64,000 bases of DNA from Rhizobium sp. Q54 (GCA_945871425.1 CAMBVS010000007.1:1-64000), one strand, 5' to 3'; shown: positions 46,453 through 54,398, counted from the stretch's first letter. Numbers and translations: made by a program. The notes: generated by a model from the letters alone, not told the origin.

Positions 46453-47561
46453 CCGGCAAACGCGCGGCCGAGGCCGACGAGCGCCCGCATCCGCGCTTTT
46501 GTCCGCCGCTGCTCGGGCACGAGACCGCCGAGGCGCAGATGGTCGAGGCCGCCCGGTCGGGCCGTCTGGCTCATGCTTGGCTGATCGAGGGGCCGCGCGG
46601 TATCGGCAAGGCGACGCTGGCCTACCGTTTCGCCCGCTTCCTCCTGTCCGGAGCCCATGGCGGAGAGGGCGGGGGGCTGTTCGGTGACGCAGCGCCCTCC
46701 CTCGACGTCGCCCAGGATCACCGGACCTCGCGGCTGATCGCCGCCGGCAGCCATCCCGACCTCCTGGCGCTCGAGCGCAGCTATGACGAAAAGGCGAAGC
46801 GGCTGCGCAAGGTGATCACCGCCGAGGAGGCGCGCAGCGTCGCCGACTTCATGCATCTGACGCCGGCCGAGGGCGGCTGGCGGGTCGCCATCGTCGACAG
46901 CGTCGACGACCTCAACCCGACCTCGATGAACGCCCTCCTGAAGATCCTGGAGGAGCCGCCGAAGCGTGCCGTCCTGCTGCTGGTCTATCACGGCGCCGGA
47001 CGCATCCTGCCGACCATCCGGTCGCGCTGCCGCCGCCTGGTGCTGAAACCGCTCGATGCCGGCGTCCTCGACCGGCTGCTGGCGGCCCAGGCGCCGGACC
47101 TGCCGGCGGAGGAGCGGGGGCCCTTGGCCCAGCTCGCCCGCGGCAGCCTGGGCCGCGCCCTCGACCTGATCGAGGCGGGCGGCCTCGACCTCTACCGCCA
47201 GGTGTTCCAGCTCGCCAGCGTCACCCAGCCGGACGCCGTGCAGATGCAGGGCTTTGCCGACAAGCTGGCCCGCAAGGGTGCTGAAGCCTCGTATCTCGCT
47301 GCCGTCGACATGCATGTCGACCTGCTGGCGAGGCTTGCCCGCGCCGCCGCCGATCCCAGGCCGCCGGCTGAGGTGGTGCCGGGGGAAGCGGCCGCGCTGA
47401 AGCGCCTCGCCGGCCGGCGCAGCCTTGATCGCTGGCGCGAGCTATGGGAGAACAGCCGCCGTCTGGTCCAGCGTTCCGAGGCCGTCAACATCGACCGCAA
47501 GCAGGTCCTGTTGACCCTTCTTCTGGCACTCGACGACGATCGCCTCCTCGCGCAGTCCTAG
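46449..47561 (+). CDS. holB: DNA polymerase III subunit delta'
   Basis: Clamp-loader subunit of the replicative polymerase. A 370-residue AAA+ protein starting at GTG 46449, which overlaps the tmk stop. Motifs are LAHAWLIEGPRGIGKATLAY, HPDLLALE, VDSVDDLNPTSMNALLKILE and the sensor region TIRSRCRRLVLKPL. No zinc-finger cysteines are present, as is usual for alphaproteobacterial delta'. tmk-holB-metG-tatD is a conserved gene order. Confidence 0.95.
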   Translation: MTGKRAAEADERPHPRFCPPLLGHETAEAQMVEAARSGRLAHAWLIEGPRGIGKATLAYRFARFLLSGAHGGEGGGLFGDAAPSLDVAQDHRTSRLIAAGSHPDLLALERSYDEKAKRLRKVITAEEARSVADFMHLTPAEGGWRVAIVDSVDDLNPTSMNALLKILEEPPKRAVLLLVYHGAGRILPTIRSRCRRLVLKPLDAGVLDRLLAAQAPDLPAEERGPLAQLARGSLGRALDLIEAGGLDLYRQVFQLASVTQPDAVQMQGFADKLARKGAEASYLAAVDMHVDLLARLARAAADPRPPAEVVPGEAAALKRLAGRRSLDRWRELWENSRRLVQRSEAVNIDRKQVLLTLLLALDDDRLLAQS

Positions 47562-47573
47562 GAGTTCCGGCCG

Positions 47574-49130
47574 ATGGCCGCGGCCAAGCGTTACTACCTG
47601 ACGACGCCGATCTACTACGTGAACGCCGCGCCCCATATCGGGCACGCGTACACCTCGCTCGCCTGCGACGCGCTGGCGCGCTTCAAGCGGCTGGACGGCT
47701 ACGAGGTCAAGTTCCTGACCGGCACCGACGAGCATGGCCAGAAGGTGGCCAAGGCCGCCGCCGATGCGGGCGTCGATCCGCAGGCTTTCACCGACCGGGT
47801 GAGCCAGACCTTCCGCGATCTCTCGCCGGTGATGAACCTGTCTAACGACGACTTCATCCGCACCACCGAGCCCCGCCACATCCGTGCCTGCCAGGAGCTG
47901 TGGCGGCGCATCAAGGCCAACGGCCACATCTATCTCGGCAAGTTCGCCGGCTGGTACGCCGTCCGCGACGAGGCCTTCTATGACGAGAGCGAGCTCGTCG
48001 ACGGCAAAGCGCCGACCGGTGCCGAGGTCGAGTGGTTCGAGGAGGAGAACTACTTCTTCGACCTGTCGAAGTGGCAGCAGCCGCTGCTCGACTTCTACGA
48101 AGCCAATCCGGGATTCCTGGCGCCCCGGACTCGGAGGAACGAGGTCGTCAGCTTCGTCTCCTCCGGGCTCCGCGACCTCTCCGTGTCGCGCACGACCTTC
48201 ACCTGGGGCGTTCCGGTGCCGGACGATCCGAAGCACGTCATGTATGTCTGGATCGACGCGCTGACCAACTACATGAGCGCTGCCGGCTTCCCCGAAGAGA
48301 GCGGCGAGTACGCCAAGTTCTGGCCGGCCGACCTGCACATGGTCGGCAAGGACATCATCCGCTTCCACACGGTCTACTGGCCGGCCTTCCTGATGGCTGC
48401 CGGCCTGAAGCCGCCGAAGCGCGTCTTCGCCCATGGCTGGTGGACAGCCGTGGGCCAGAAGATGTCGAAATCGCTCGGCAACTTCATCACGCCGAAGGAC
48501 CTGATCGACCTCTACGGGCTCGATCCGGTGCGCTACTTCCTCTTGCGCGAGCTGCCCTTCGGCCAGGACGGCAACCTCAGCCATGAGGCAATAATCCGAC
48601 GGATCAACACCGACCTCGCCAACGATTTCGGCAACCTGGCGCAGCGGGTCCTGACCCAGATCAACAAGAACTGCGAAGCCAAGGTGCCGGAGCCGGGGCC
48701 CTTGAGCGCGGCCGATGGCGCGCTCCTCGGCACCGCGCACGGGCTCCTCGAGCGCGTGCGGGCCGAGTATGACGAGCAGCAGTTCCACCGGGCGCTCGAG
48801 GCCCAGTGGGAGGTGGTGAGCGCCGCCAACCGCTATGTCGACGAGCACGCCCCCTGGGCCTTGAAGAAGACCGACCCGGCGCGGATGGCGACCGTGCTCT
48901 ACGTCCTGGCCGAGACCATCCGCCATCTGGCGATCCTGGCGCAGCCGGCGATGCCGCAGTCGGCGGCGCGCATGCTCGATCTCCTGGCGGTGCCGGCGGA
49001 TGCCAGAAGCTTCGCAGCCCTGGGGGCCGACGGCGCGCTGAAGGCGGGGACGCCGCTGCCGAAGCCGGAGGGCATCTTCCCGCGCCATGTCGTCGAAGAG
49101 GGGCAGGCGGCGGGCAAGGCGGGCGGCTGA
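47574..49130 (+). CDS. metG: Methionyl-tRNA synthetase
   Basis: Class I synthetase of 518 residues. The HIGH motif is in YYVNAAPHIGHAYTSLA, and KMSKS in GQKMSKSLGNFI. The anticodon-binding helices follow (DLANDFGNLAQRVLTQINKN). It lacks the knuckle cysteines and the C-terminal EMAP domain, which matches the MetG2 form seen in Alphaproteobacteria. Its final A is shared with the tatD start (TGATG). Confidence 0.97.
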   Translation: MAAAKRYYLTTPIYYVNAAPHIGHAYTSLACDALARFKRLDGYEVKFLTGTDEHGQKVAKAAADAGVDPQAFTDRVSQTFRDLSPVMNLSNDDFIRTTEPRHIRACQELWRRIKANGHIYLGKFAGWYAVRDEAFYDESELVDGKAPTGAEVEWFEEENYFFDLSKWQQPLLDFYEANPGFLAPRTRRNEVVSFVSSGLRDLSVSRTTFTWGVPVPDDPKHVMYVWIDALTNYMSAAGFPEESGEYAKFWPADLHMVGKDIIRFHTVYWPAFLMAAGLKPPKRVFAHGWWTAVGQKMSKSLGNFITPKDLIDLYGLDPVRYFLLRELPFGQDGNLSHEAIIRRINTDLANDFGNLAQRVLTQINKNCEAKVPEPGPLSAADGALLGTAHGLLERVRAEYDEQQFHRALEAQWEVVSAANRYVDEHAPWALKKTDPARMATVLYVLAETIRHLAILAQPAMPQSAARMLDLLAVPADARSFAALGADGALKAGTPLPKPEGIFPRHVVEEGQAAGKAGG

Positions 49131-49924
49131 TGCTGGTCGACAGCCACTGCCATCTCGACTTCCCCGAGCTGTCGGCGGAGCTGGACGAGGTCGTCGCCCG
49201 TGCGCGTCGGGCCGGCATCGGCCTGATGATCACCATCGGCACCAAGCTGACCGAGTTCGACCGGGTGCGCGCCATCGCCGAGCGCTATGACGACATCTAC
49301 TGCTCGGTCGGCATCCATCCGCACGAGGCCGGGGCCGAGCCGGAGGCGGACGCCGAGCGCCTGGCCAGGCTGGCCGAGCACCCGAAGGTGGTGGCGATCG
49401 GCGAGACCGGGCTCGACTATTTCTACGACCACAGCCCGAGGGACGCCCAGGCCCGGAGTTTCAGGGCCCATGTCGGGGCGGCACGGCTAACCGGCCTGCC
49501 GGTGATCGTGCACACCCGCGATGCCGACGACGACACCGCCCGGATCCTGACCGAGGAGACGGAGAAGGGCGCCTATCCCGGCCTCATCCATTGCTTCACC
49601 GCCAGCCAGCTTCTCGCTGAAAAAGCAGTAGATCTCGGTCTGACCATTTCGCTTTCCGGGATCGTCACCTTCAAGAGCGCGGCGGCGCTGCAGGCGACGG
49701 CCGCCTGGGTCCCGGCCGACCGCCTGCTGGTCGAGACCGATGCGCCCTACCTGGCGCCGATCCCGATGCGGGGCAGGCGGAACGAGCCCGCCTTCGTCGT
49801 CCACACGGCGGCCAAGGTGGCCGCTCTGCGGGGCACCTCGATCGAAGATCTCGCCGCAACGACGACCGCCAACGTCCGGCGTCTGTTCACGAAGATCCCG
49901 GCGACGGCCTTCGGGGCGCCGTGA
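49130..49924 (+). CDS. tatD: TatD family metal-dependent deoxyribonuclease
   Basis: A 264-residue TIM-barrel hydrolase. Metal ligands are seen in MLVDSHCHLDFPEL, AIGETGLDYFYD, VIVHTRDADDD, LIHCFTAS and VETDAPYLAPIP. TatD proteins act as 3'-5' DNases in DNA repair and fragmentation; the link to Tat export is historical. ATG 49130 overlaps the metG stop, and the MBL gene starts 4 bases before its end. Confidence 0.95.
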   Translation: MLVDSHCHLDFPELSAELDEVVARARRAGIGLMITIGTKLTEFDRVRAIAERYDDIYCSVGIHPHEAGAEPEADAERLARLAEHPKVVAIGETGLDYFYDHSPRDAQARSFRAHVGAARLTGLPVIVHTRDADDDTARILTEETEKGAYPGLIHCFTASQLLAEKAVDLGLTISLSGIVTFKSAAALQATAAWVPADRLLVETDAPYLAPIPMRGRRNEPAFVVHTAAKVAALRGTSIEDLAATTTANVRRLFTKIPATAFGAP

Positions 49925-50685
49925 AGATCACCATCCTCGGCTGCGGCAGCTCGATGGGCGTGCCGCTGGTGGGCGAGGGGTGGGGTGACTGCGATCCCAA
50001 CGAACCCAAGAACCGGCGGCTCCGTGCCTCGATCCTGGTGGAGGAGGGCGCGACCCGCCTTCTGGTCGACACCTCGCCGGACCTCCGCCAGCAGTTGCTT
50101 TCGGCCGGGATCAACCGGTTGGATGCGGTTCTTTATACCCACGCGCATGCCGACCATCTGCACGGCATCGACGATGTCCGCGCCATCAACGTGACGCTGA
50201 AGGGCCCGCTCGACGTCTATGCGGACGCCGAGACCCTAGGGATTATCCAGGATCGTTTCGGTTATGTTTTCCAGCCGCTTAAGGGCGATTATTACTACAA
50301 GCCGACACTGGTGCCGCACGTCATCGACGGCCCGTTCCGGATCGGTGACATCGCCATCCGCTCATTCCGGCAGGATCATGGGTTTTCCAAGTCCCTGGGT
50401 TTCCGTTTCGGCCGGGTCGCGTATTCGACCGACGTGCTCACTCTGGACGAGCAAGCCTTTGAGATCCTTGAGGGTGTCGATCTCTGGATCGTCGATGCCT
50501 TCCGCAAGCTGCCGCATGCGACCCACACCCATCTGGAGCGCACTCTGGGTTGGATCGAGCGGGTTAGGCCGAAGCGCGCGGTGCTGACCCACATGACCCA
50601 GTGGCTCGACTACAACTGGCTCAAATCCGTGCTGCCGGCCCATGTCGAGCCGGCCTATGACGGTATGGTCCTGGAAAGCCCGTGA
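49921..50685 (+). CDS. MBL-fold metallohydrolase (PhnP-like)
   Basis: A 254-residue zinc hydrolase starting at GTG. The N terminus ITILGCGSSMGVPLVG and metal motif YTHAHADHLHGIDDVRAIN identify the PhnP/RNase Z-like branch; later ligands are RQDHGFSKSLGFRFG and THMTQWLDY. PhnP is a cyclic phosphodiesterase, and this role is possible here. It normally precedes mazG in Alphaproteobacteria; in this genome the mobile island separates them. Confidence 0.9.
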   Translation: MKITILGCGSSMGVPLVGEGWGDCDPNEPKNRRLRASILVEEGATRLLVDTSPDLRQQLLSAGINRLDAVLYTHAHADHLHGIDDVRAINVTLKGPLDVYADAETLGIIQDRFGYVFQPLKGDYYYKPTLVPHVIDGPFRIGDIAIRSFRQDHGFSKSLGFRFGRVAYSTDVLTLDEQAFEILEGVDLWIVDAFRKLPHATHTHLERTLGWIERVRPKRAVLTHMTQWLDYNWLKSVLPAHVEPAYDGMVLESP

Positions 50686-50958
50686 CCGACACCTGGCGCC
50701 GCGCGGACGGCTACGAGGTCTCGACCGACAAGGCCCGGATCGACCTCGACGTGGTCCACGGCTTCCTCGAGACCGCCTATTGGTCGGAGAAGGCGCCGCG
50801 CGAGGTGGTGGCCCGGTCGATTTAGGGTGCGTTCTGTTTCGAGGTCTTCGATCCGGCCGGCGCCCAGGTCGGCTTCGAGGACGTGCCGGCCGGCCGGCTG
50901 ATGGGGCGCCGGGGGCTGCCGGAAGGCCCGTTATCCGTCAATCGGTTAGGTCATCCAT
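50682..50958 (+). pseudogene. GNAT acetyltransferase remnant, nonsense-mutated and truncated
   Basis: A GTG overlapping the MBL stop opens VTDTWRRADGYEVSTDKARI and continues DLDVVHGFLETAYWSEKAPR, the start of a small GNAT family (ligand-binding N-terminal helix). A TAG at 50823-50825 interrupts it, after which GAFCFEVFDPAGAQVGF continues the fold in the same frame. The remaining acetyl-CoA-binding half is missing. The sequence becomes AT-rich from about 50926 and the IS element begins at 50967. The gene was disabled by a stop codon and by loss of its 3' half. Confidence 0.7.
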
Positions 50959-50966
50959 ACGATATT

Positions 50967-50989
50967 GGCAATAACATACTTGACTCAAC
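50967..50989 (+). repeat. Left terminal inverted repeat of element 1
   Basis: Begins GGCAATAACATACTTGAC and ends TCAAC. It pairs with 53239-53261 at 17 of 23 positions and contains the -35 box of the transposase promoter. Confidence 0.75.
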
Positions 50990-51008
50990 AAGCCTGATCC
51001 GGTAGGTT
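50980..51008 (+). promoter_or_regulatory. Promoter of the element 1 transposase
   Basis: TTGACT (50980-50985) lies inside the left terminal repeat, with TAGGTT (51003-51008) 17 bases away. The expected start of transcription is at or within a base or two of the ATG at 51015, so the mRNA may be leaderless; no Shine-Dalgarno sequence is seen. Confidence 0.5.
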
Positions 51009-51014
51009 TCGGTC

Positions 51015-51986
51015 ATGAGCAAGACCGAGCCGACCACCCTCCTCGAAGCCATCAAGCATTTCAGTGACCCGGACGTGGCGCTTGCCACGATGGTTGAGCT
51101 TCGCTGGCCGTCTGGCGTCCATTGCCCGGGCTGCGGCCGGACGGACGTGACCTTCATCCCGACCCGCCGGGTCTGGACCTGCAAGACCCGCCATCCCAAG
51201 TGGCAGTTCTCAGCCAAAGTCGGGACGATCTTTGAGGACTCGCCCCTCGGCCTCGACAAGTGGTTCGCCGCGATCTGGATGGTCGCCAACTGCAAGAACG
51301 GCATTTCCAGCTACGAGGTCGGGCGCGACCTGGGCGTCACCCAGAAGTCGGCTTGGTTCATGCTTCACCGTATCCGGCTGGCGATGAAGGCCGGTTCGAT
51401 CCTCAAGATGACGGGCGAGGTCGAGGCCGACGAAAGCTATCTCGGCGGCAAGCTCGGCAACATGTCGCTGTCCAAGCGGAAGACGTTCGGTAAGGGCGCG
51501 GTCGGCCGGGGCAACAGCGGCAAGCGGGCCGTCGTCGGCATCCTTGAGCGGAAGTCCGGCAAGAAGCCGAGCAAGGTCAAGGCGACCCACGTCGGCGATG
51601 TTCGCGGCGTCACCCTCAAGGGCCTGATCCGTGACGCCGTCGAGCCCGGCACCCGGCTCCTGACCGATAGCTTTGCCGCATATCGCGGCCTCCGGGGCGA
51701 GTACCTGCATGAGGTCGTCGACCACGCCGTCACCTACGTCCAGGGCACCGTCCATACCAACGGGATCGAGAACTTCTGGTCGCTGCTCAAGCGGACGATC
51801 AAGGGCACCTACGTCTCGGTCGAGCCCTTCCATCTTGACCGCTATCTGGACGAGCAGTCGTTCCGCTTCAACGAGCGGACGGACGTGGACAGCGGTCGTT
51901 TCCGCTCCGTGCTACGCTCGGTCACCGGCCGCCGGCTGACCTACAAGGAGTTGACCGGACATGGTGAAGCCCAAGCCCCCGACTGA
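51015..51986 (+). CDS. IS1595-family transposase (ISXO2-like), element 1
   Basis: A 323-residue DDE-type transposase. The N-terminal zinc ribbon reads VHCPGCGRTDVTF with a second half WTCKTRHPKWQFSAKVGTIF. A helix-turn-helix region (SSYEVGRDLGVTQKSAWFML) follows. Catalytic-core segments are GEVEADESYLGGK, TRLLTDSFAAYRGL and TVHTNGIENFWSLLKRTIKG. The frame is intact, so this copy may be active and could in principle mobilise related ends. The last 26 bases overlap the small passenger ORF. Confidence 0.93.
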   Translation: MSKTEPTTLLEAIKHFSDPDVALATMVELRWPSGVHCPGCGRTDVTFIPTRRVWTCKTRHPKWQFSAKVGTIFEDSPLGLDKWFAAIWMVANCKNGISSYEVGRDLGVTQKSAWFMLHRIRLAMKAGSILKMTGEVEADESYLGGKLGNMSLSKRKTFGKGAVGRGNSGKRAVVGILERKSGKKPSKVKATHVGDVRGVTLKGLIRDAVEPGTRLLTDSFAAYRGLRGEYLHEVVDHAVTYVQGTVHTNGIENFWSLLKRTIKGTYVSVEPFHLDRYLDEQSFRFNERTDVDSGRFRSVLRSVTGRRLTYKELTGHGEAQAPD

Positions 51987-52167
51987 ATGCCGGCCAGACA
52001 GGGACGAGGAAGGCGCCGTGCCCGCCGTGGCCGGCGCTAGTCCCATGGCCCGCTTCAAGACGCTGACGAAGCAGCTGCTCAACGTTTCGCCCGAACAGGT
52101 GAGGGAGGAGCGAAGAGAGTTTGTGGAGAAGCGCTCTAGTCGATCCGAGAAGGAGCCGGGGGCCTGA
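51961..52167 (+). CDS. Small passenger protein of element 1
   Basis: A 68-residue ORF whose ATG lies inside the transposase gene (26-base overlap). The C-terminal part PMARFKTLTKQLLNVSPEQV, then REERREFVEKR, resembles small helical proteins often found behind IS1595 transposases. No function is known. Its 3' end overlaps the convergent protease gene by 32 bases. Confidence 0.6.
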   Translation: MVKPKPPTECRPDRDEEGAVPAVAGASPMARFKTLTKQLLNVSPEQVREERREFVEKRSSRSEKEPGA

Positions 52168-53156
52168 GCCTCGACGGCACGGGCTCCTTGCCTCGCAACT
52201 CGACATACATCGCTTCTGCCTTGGCGTGTTCGGCCAGCAACGGCGCAGTTTCAAGCACTTCCAGAATCTTCCAGGCCGGCACAACGCCGTTCAGCCAAGA
52301 GTTTTCGCCGTCCTCGTCGTGGATGTATCCCCAGTTCACGCCCAAGAGCGCCCAGAATGAGTTATTGCGCACGCTCGTACACCGTATTGGGCGTCCGGTA
52401 GACTGCGACAGGAGATCCCGAGAATCCGGTGCGGGACCTCATTTCGACTGAGTAGCTAAGCTGATCTTGTCCGATCGCACTGTTGGAGATCGGACGGTCC
52501 ATAACGCTGATACTGCCGAAGCGAACCGCCGGTTGGTTGTGCAAGCGCCCCTGATGGTTGATGAAGCGTCCGATCATCAAGACTTCGTCACCGATGCCCA
52601 CCTCATAATCCTGGGCCATCGCCCGGGTGAGGAGTTGTTGGGTCGGAATGTGGGAGTGTCGGTGAATACCGATCATCACCTTCCGGAACACGCTGGCGAC
52701 GGCGAGATCATCGCCATCCGGGTGAACGATCCACTGGTGTTGGTCGAGATCGATGACATCCGGCTTCCCGCCATCCACCCGGTTGACACGAGCTATCGGA
52801 GATCCGCCCGACCAAACGACGTGCCGATTACTGACCAAATATGGGCAATATGCCCCGGTCACTTCGCCGTTGATCACAATGGGCTTGCCGATGAAGAACG
52901 CGGTTCCCCCGAGCCTGGCATGGTTCTCGGCATCTTCCGGGGTGGGATATAGGAAGACCACGCCGTCCAAAAGAGTGTCCGCAATCCGTGGCACTTCATC
53001 TCCCGACAAAGAGTCAGGAAGATTGCACTTCCATGCTTGTCGGTCACTGAAGAAGCCGGGCGGGCAGACTGAAATTCTGCGTCCGCGCCACTCATCGGCC
53101 AGACCACACTGGGCGTCTTCGCGCGTCATCGCTACGGTCGGGGCATCGGTGCCCAT
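52136..53156 (-). pseudogene. Trypsin-like serine protease (cargo of element 1), frameshifted near the 3' end
   Basis: The first frame (52362-53156, 264 residues) holds a complete S1 chymotrypsin fold triad: His in YLVSNRHVVW, Asp in GDDLAVASVF and Ser in SRTGFSGSPVAVY. No signal peptide is seen, so it would be cytoplasmic. It ends TPNTVYERAQ at TAA, but one base over the sequence resumes NNSFWALLGVNWGYIHDED and GVVPAWKILEVL. This is the last strand and helix of the same family, open to 52136. One extra base at about 52366-52370 would explain this. A truncated but triad-bearing protein could still be made. A strong AGGAGG site lies 8 bases before the ATG. Confidence 0.8.
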
Positions 53157-53163
53157 TTTGGCA

Positions 53164-53191
53164 ACCTCCTGAAGCCTGAATCCTAGGAGGT
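53164..53191 (-). promoter_or_regulatory. Hairpin that can sequester the protease ribosome site
   Basis: On the minus strand ACCTCCT (53191-53185) is perfectly complementary to AGGAGGT (53170-53164), which contains the Shine-Dalgarno sequence of the protease gene; the loop is 14 bases. Pairing would hide the ribosome site in a transcript that includes both arms. Confidence 0.5.
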
Positions 53192-53238
53192 CTAGCGTGA
53201 CGTGGCAAAAAACCTTGCTAACGCACTGAAATTCTTAT

Positions 53239-53261
53239 GTTGAGCCATCTATATTAACGCC
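53239..53261 (-). repeat. Right terminal inverted repeat of element 1
   Basis: Read inward on the minus strand it starts GGCGTTAATATAGATGGC and ends TCAAC. It is followed outward by ACAATATT, the near-identical copy of the left flank ACGATATT. Confidence 0.72.
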
Positions 53262-53299
53262 ACAATATTTTCCATAATATACATTATGCGATATAGAGG

Positions 53300-53323
53300 G
53301 GCGAAGTTACGGTTCGCATACCC
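53300..53323 (+). repeat. Left terminal inverted repeat of element 2
   Basis: Begins GGCGAAGTTACGGTTCGC and ends ATACCC. It is preceded by the target copy TATAGAGG and pairs with 55351-55374 at 21 of 24 positions. Confidence 0.85.
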
Positions 53324-53358
53324 AATATCGCATAGGTGAGTTATGATAGCCCCTGTTC

Positions 53359-53380
53359 GGCCCGGCTTTACCGGGCCTTT
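53359..53380 (+). terminator. Terminator-like hairpin just inside element 2
   Basis: GGCCCGG (53359-53365) and CCGGGCC (53371-53377) form a perfect stem around CTTTA, followed by TTTAGTT. It lies between the left end of the element and the DUF3800 coding region. It could block read-through from outside the element or attenuate the cargo gene. Confidence 0.55.
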
Positions 53381-53450
53381 AGTTCAAGCGAAACCGCTGG
53401 GGCTCCAAAGTTTGGTCCCCCGTTCGCTTATCACCGGGAGATGGCTCGCC

Positions 53451-54245
53451 GTGCTGGTCTGCTATCTGGACGACAGCGGCAAGAACCCACAAAGCGCATT
53501 CACCTGCTTGGCGGGATATGTCGCGCTTGAGGAGGTCTGGGCCGAATTCGAGAAGAACGTCGAGCCGATCTTCCAAGAATACAAGGTGCCTGTACTACAT
53601 ACCAAAGAGCTGCATCACAGCGACGGGCCGTTCAAGGGCTGGACCGTCGCCAGGAAACAGGCATTCGTCTTCAAAATCTGCCGCGAAATGACTCCGCTTA
53701 TTCCGTTAGGCGTGGCGATGGCCGCGTCGAAGGCCGCTTATCGCGATGGCCTCAAACACAGAAAGTCCAAGCGAACCGTCAGCCCCTATACCCATTGCTT
53801 CACTGTCGCGGTGAATTGGCTCACCACCGACGTGCGCGTTGGGCATGACATTCATGCCCAAGGGCTCGCTTTCATTTTGGAACAAGGGCACCAAAACAAT
53901 GCCGAGGCAGGGAAGCAGATGCACGGCCTCAGGAAGAAGTATCCCAATGACCTGAAGTGTCTCCGGTCGATTTCGGAGGCTCCCAAGGAAGAATGCCGGG
54001 CCATTCAGATGGCCGACCTCCTGGCCTTCTATACCCGCAGAATGACCGCGCTTAGCCCAGGAGAGAGACGCATAGACGGCCCGGACACCTTGTCTGTTCA
54101 GATGGTGAACATCATCCGCGCGAGCGTCCCCCACCGTTCGCTCGCGGCGGAGGTTTTTGGGGACGACTACGCGTCACTTCCCGGAATGCCCGGTCCCCCT
54201 CTTCCGGGTCTTCCGATGCCCCGACTTCGCGGGCCATCTCAATGA
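53451..54245 (+). CDS. DUF3800 domain protein (cargo of element 2)
   Basis: A 264-residue protein of the DUF3800 family, an RNase-H-like fold of unproven activity common in mobile elements. The hallmark YLDDSGKN lies at the N terminus. Other motifs are VLHTKELHH, an EQGHQNN segment near the middle and the C-terminal IQMADLLAFYTRR. The GTG at 53451 starts just before the first family strand (VLVCYLDDSG). An ATG at 53343 would prepend 36 residues encoded across a terminator-like hairpin, so I disfavour it. The 3' end overlaps the antisense small ORF. Confidence 0.82.
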   Translation: MLVCYLDDSGKNPQSAFTCLAGYVALEEVWAEFEKNVEPIFQEYKVPVLHTKELHHSDGPFKGWTVARKQAFVFKICREMTPLIPLGVAMAASKAAYRDGLKHRKSKRTVSPYTHCFTVAVNWLTTDVRVGHDIHAQGLAFILEQGHQNNAEAGKQMHGLRKKYPNDLKCLRSISEAPKEECRAIQMADLLAFYTRRMTALSPGERRIDGPDTLSVQMVNIIRASVPHRSLAAEVFGDDYASLPGMPGPPLPGLPMPRLRGPSQ

Positions 54246-54315
54246 AGCGCTTGGATTGCTCCGGGTCGTCCGCCTTCGCGGGCGGTTTCGGCAGCGGCTT
54301 TGGCTTGTCCGCCAT
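54112..54315 (-). CDS. Small passenger protein of element 2
   Basis: A 67-residue, highly charged protein starting MADKPKPLPKPPAKADDPEQ, followed by SKRFIEMAREVGASEDPEEG. The D-D-P-x-Q-S-x-R-F-I core resembles a small uncharacterised family seen in many alphaproteobacterial genomes. It lies downstream of and in the same direction as the transposase, the same position as the small ORF of element 1, though the two are not obviously alike. It overlaps the 3' end of the DUF3800 gene on the other strand. Confidence 0.6.
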   Translation of the reverse strand: MADKPKPLPKPPAKADDPEQSKRFIEMAREVGASEDPEEGDRAFREVTRSRPQKPPPRANGGGRSRG

Positions 54316-54398
54316 GGGCCGGTCACTCCTCTTTCAGCGGCAGCCGTAGCTGCCTGAAACGGCGCCGTCGCAAGCGCCGCCAATGCGACCTCTTAGGG

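Larger units (their letters stand above)
50967..53261 (+). mobile_element. IS1595-family element 1 with a protease cargo gene
   Basis: A 2295-bp element. Its imperfect 23-bp terminal inverted repeats (50967-50989 and 53239-53261) match at 17 positions, starting GGC and ending CTCAAC when read inward. It is flanked by 8-bp duplications ACGATATT (50959-50966) and ACAATATT (53262-53269), with one mismatch. An 8-bp duplication is typical of IS1595. Contents: transposase (+), an overlapping small ORF (+) and a convergent trypsin-like protease gene (-). IS1595-family elements are known to carry passenger genes. The mismatch in the duplication suggests an old insertion. Confidence 0.82.

Noticed and set aside
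53285-53334. 10-bp inverted repeat TATGCGATAT/ATATCGCATA as a transposon end or operator
   Set aside because: One arm lies outside and one inside element 2, so the pairing arose by the insertion and is probably coincidental.
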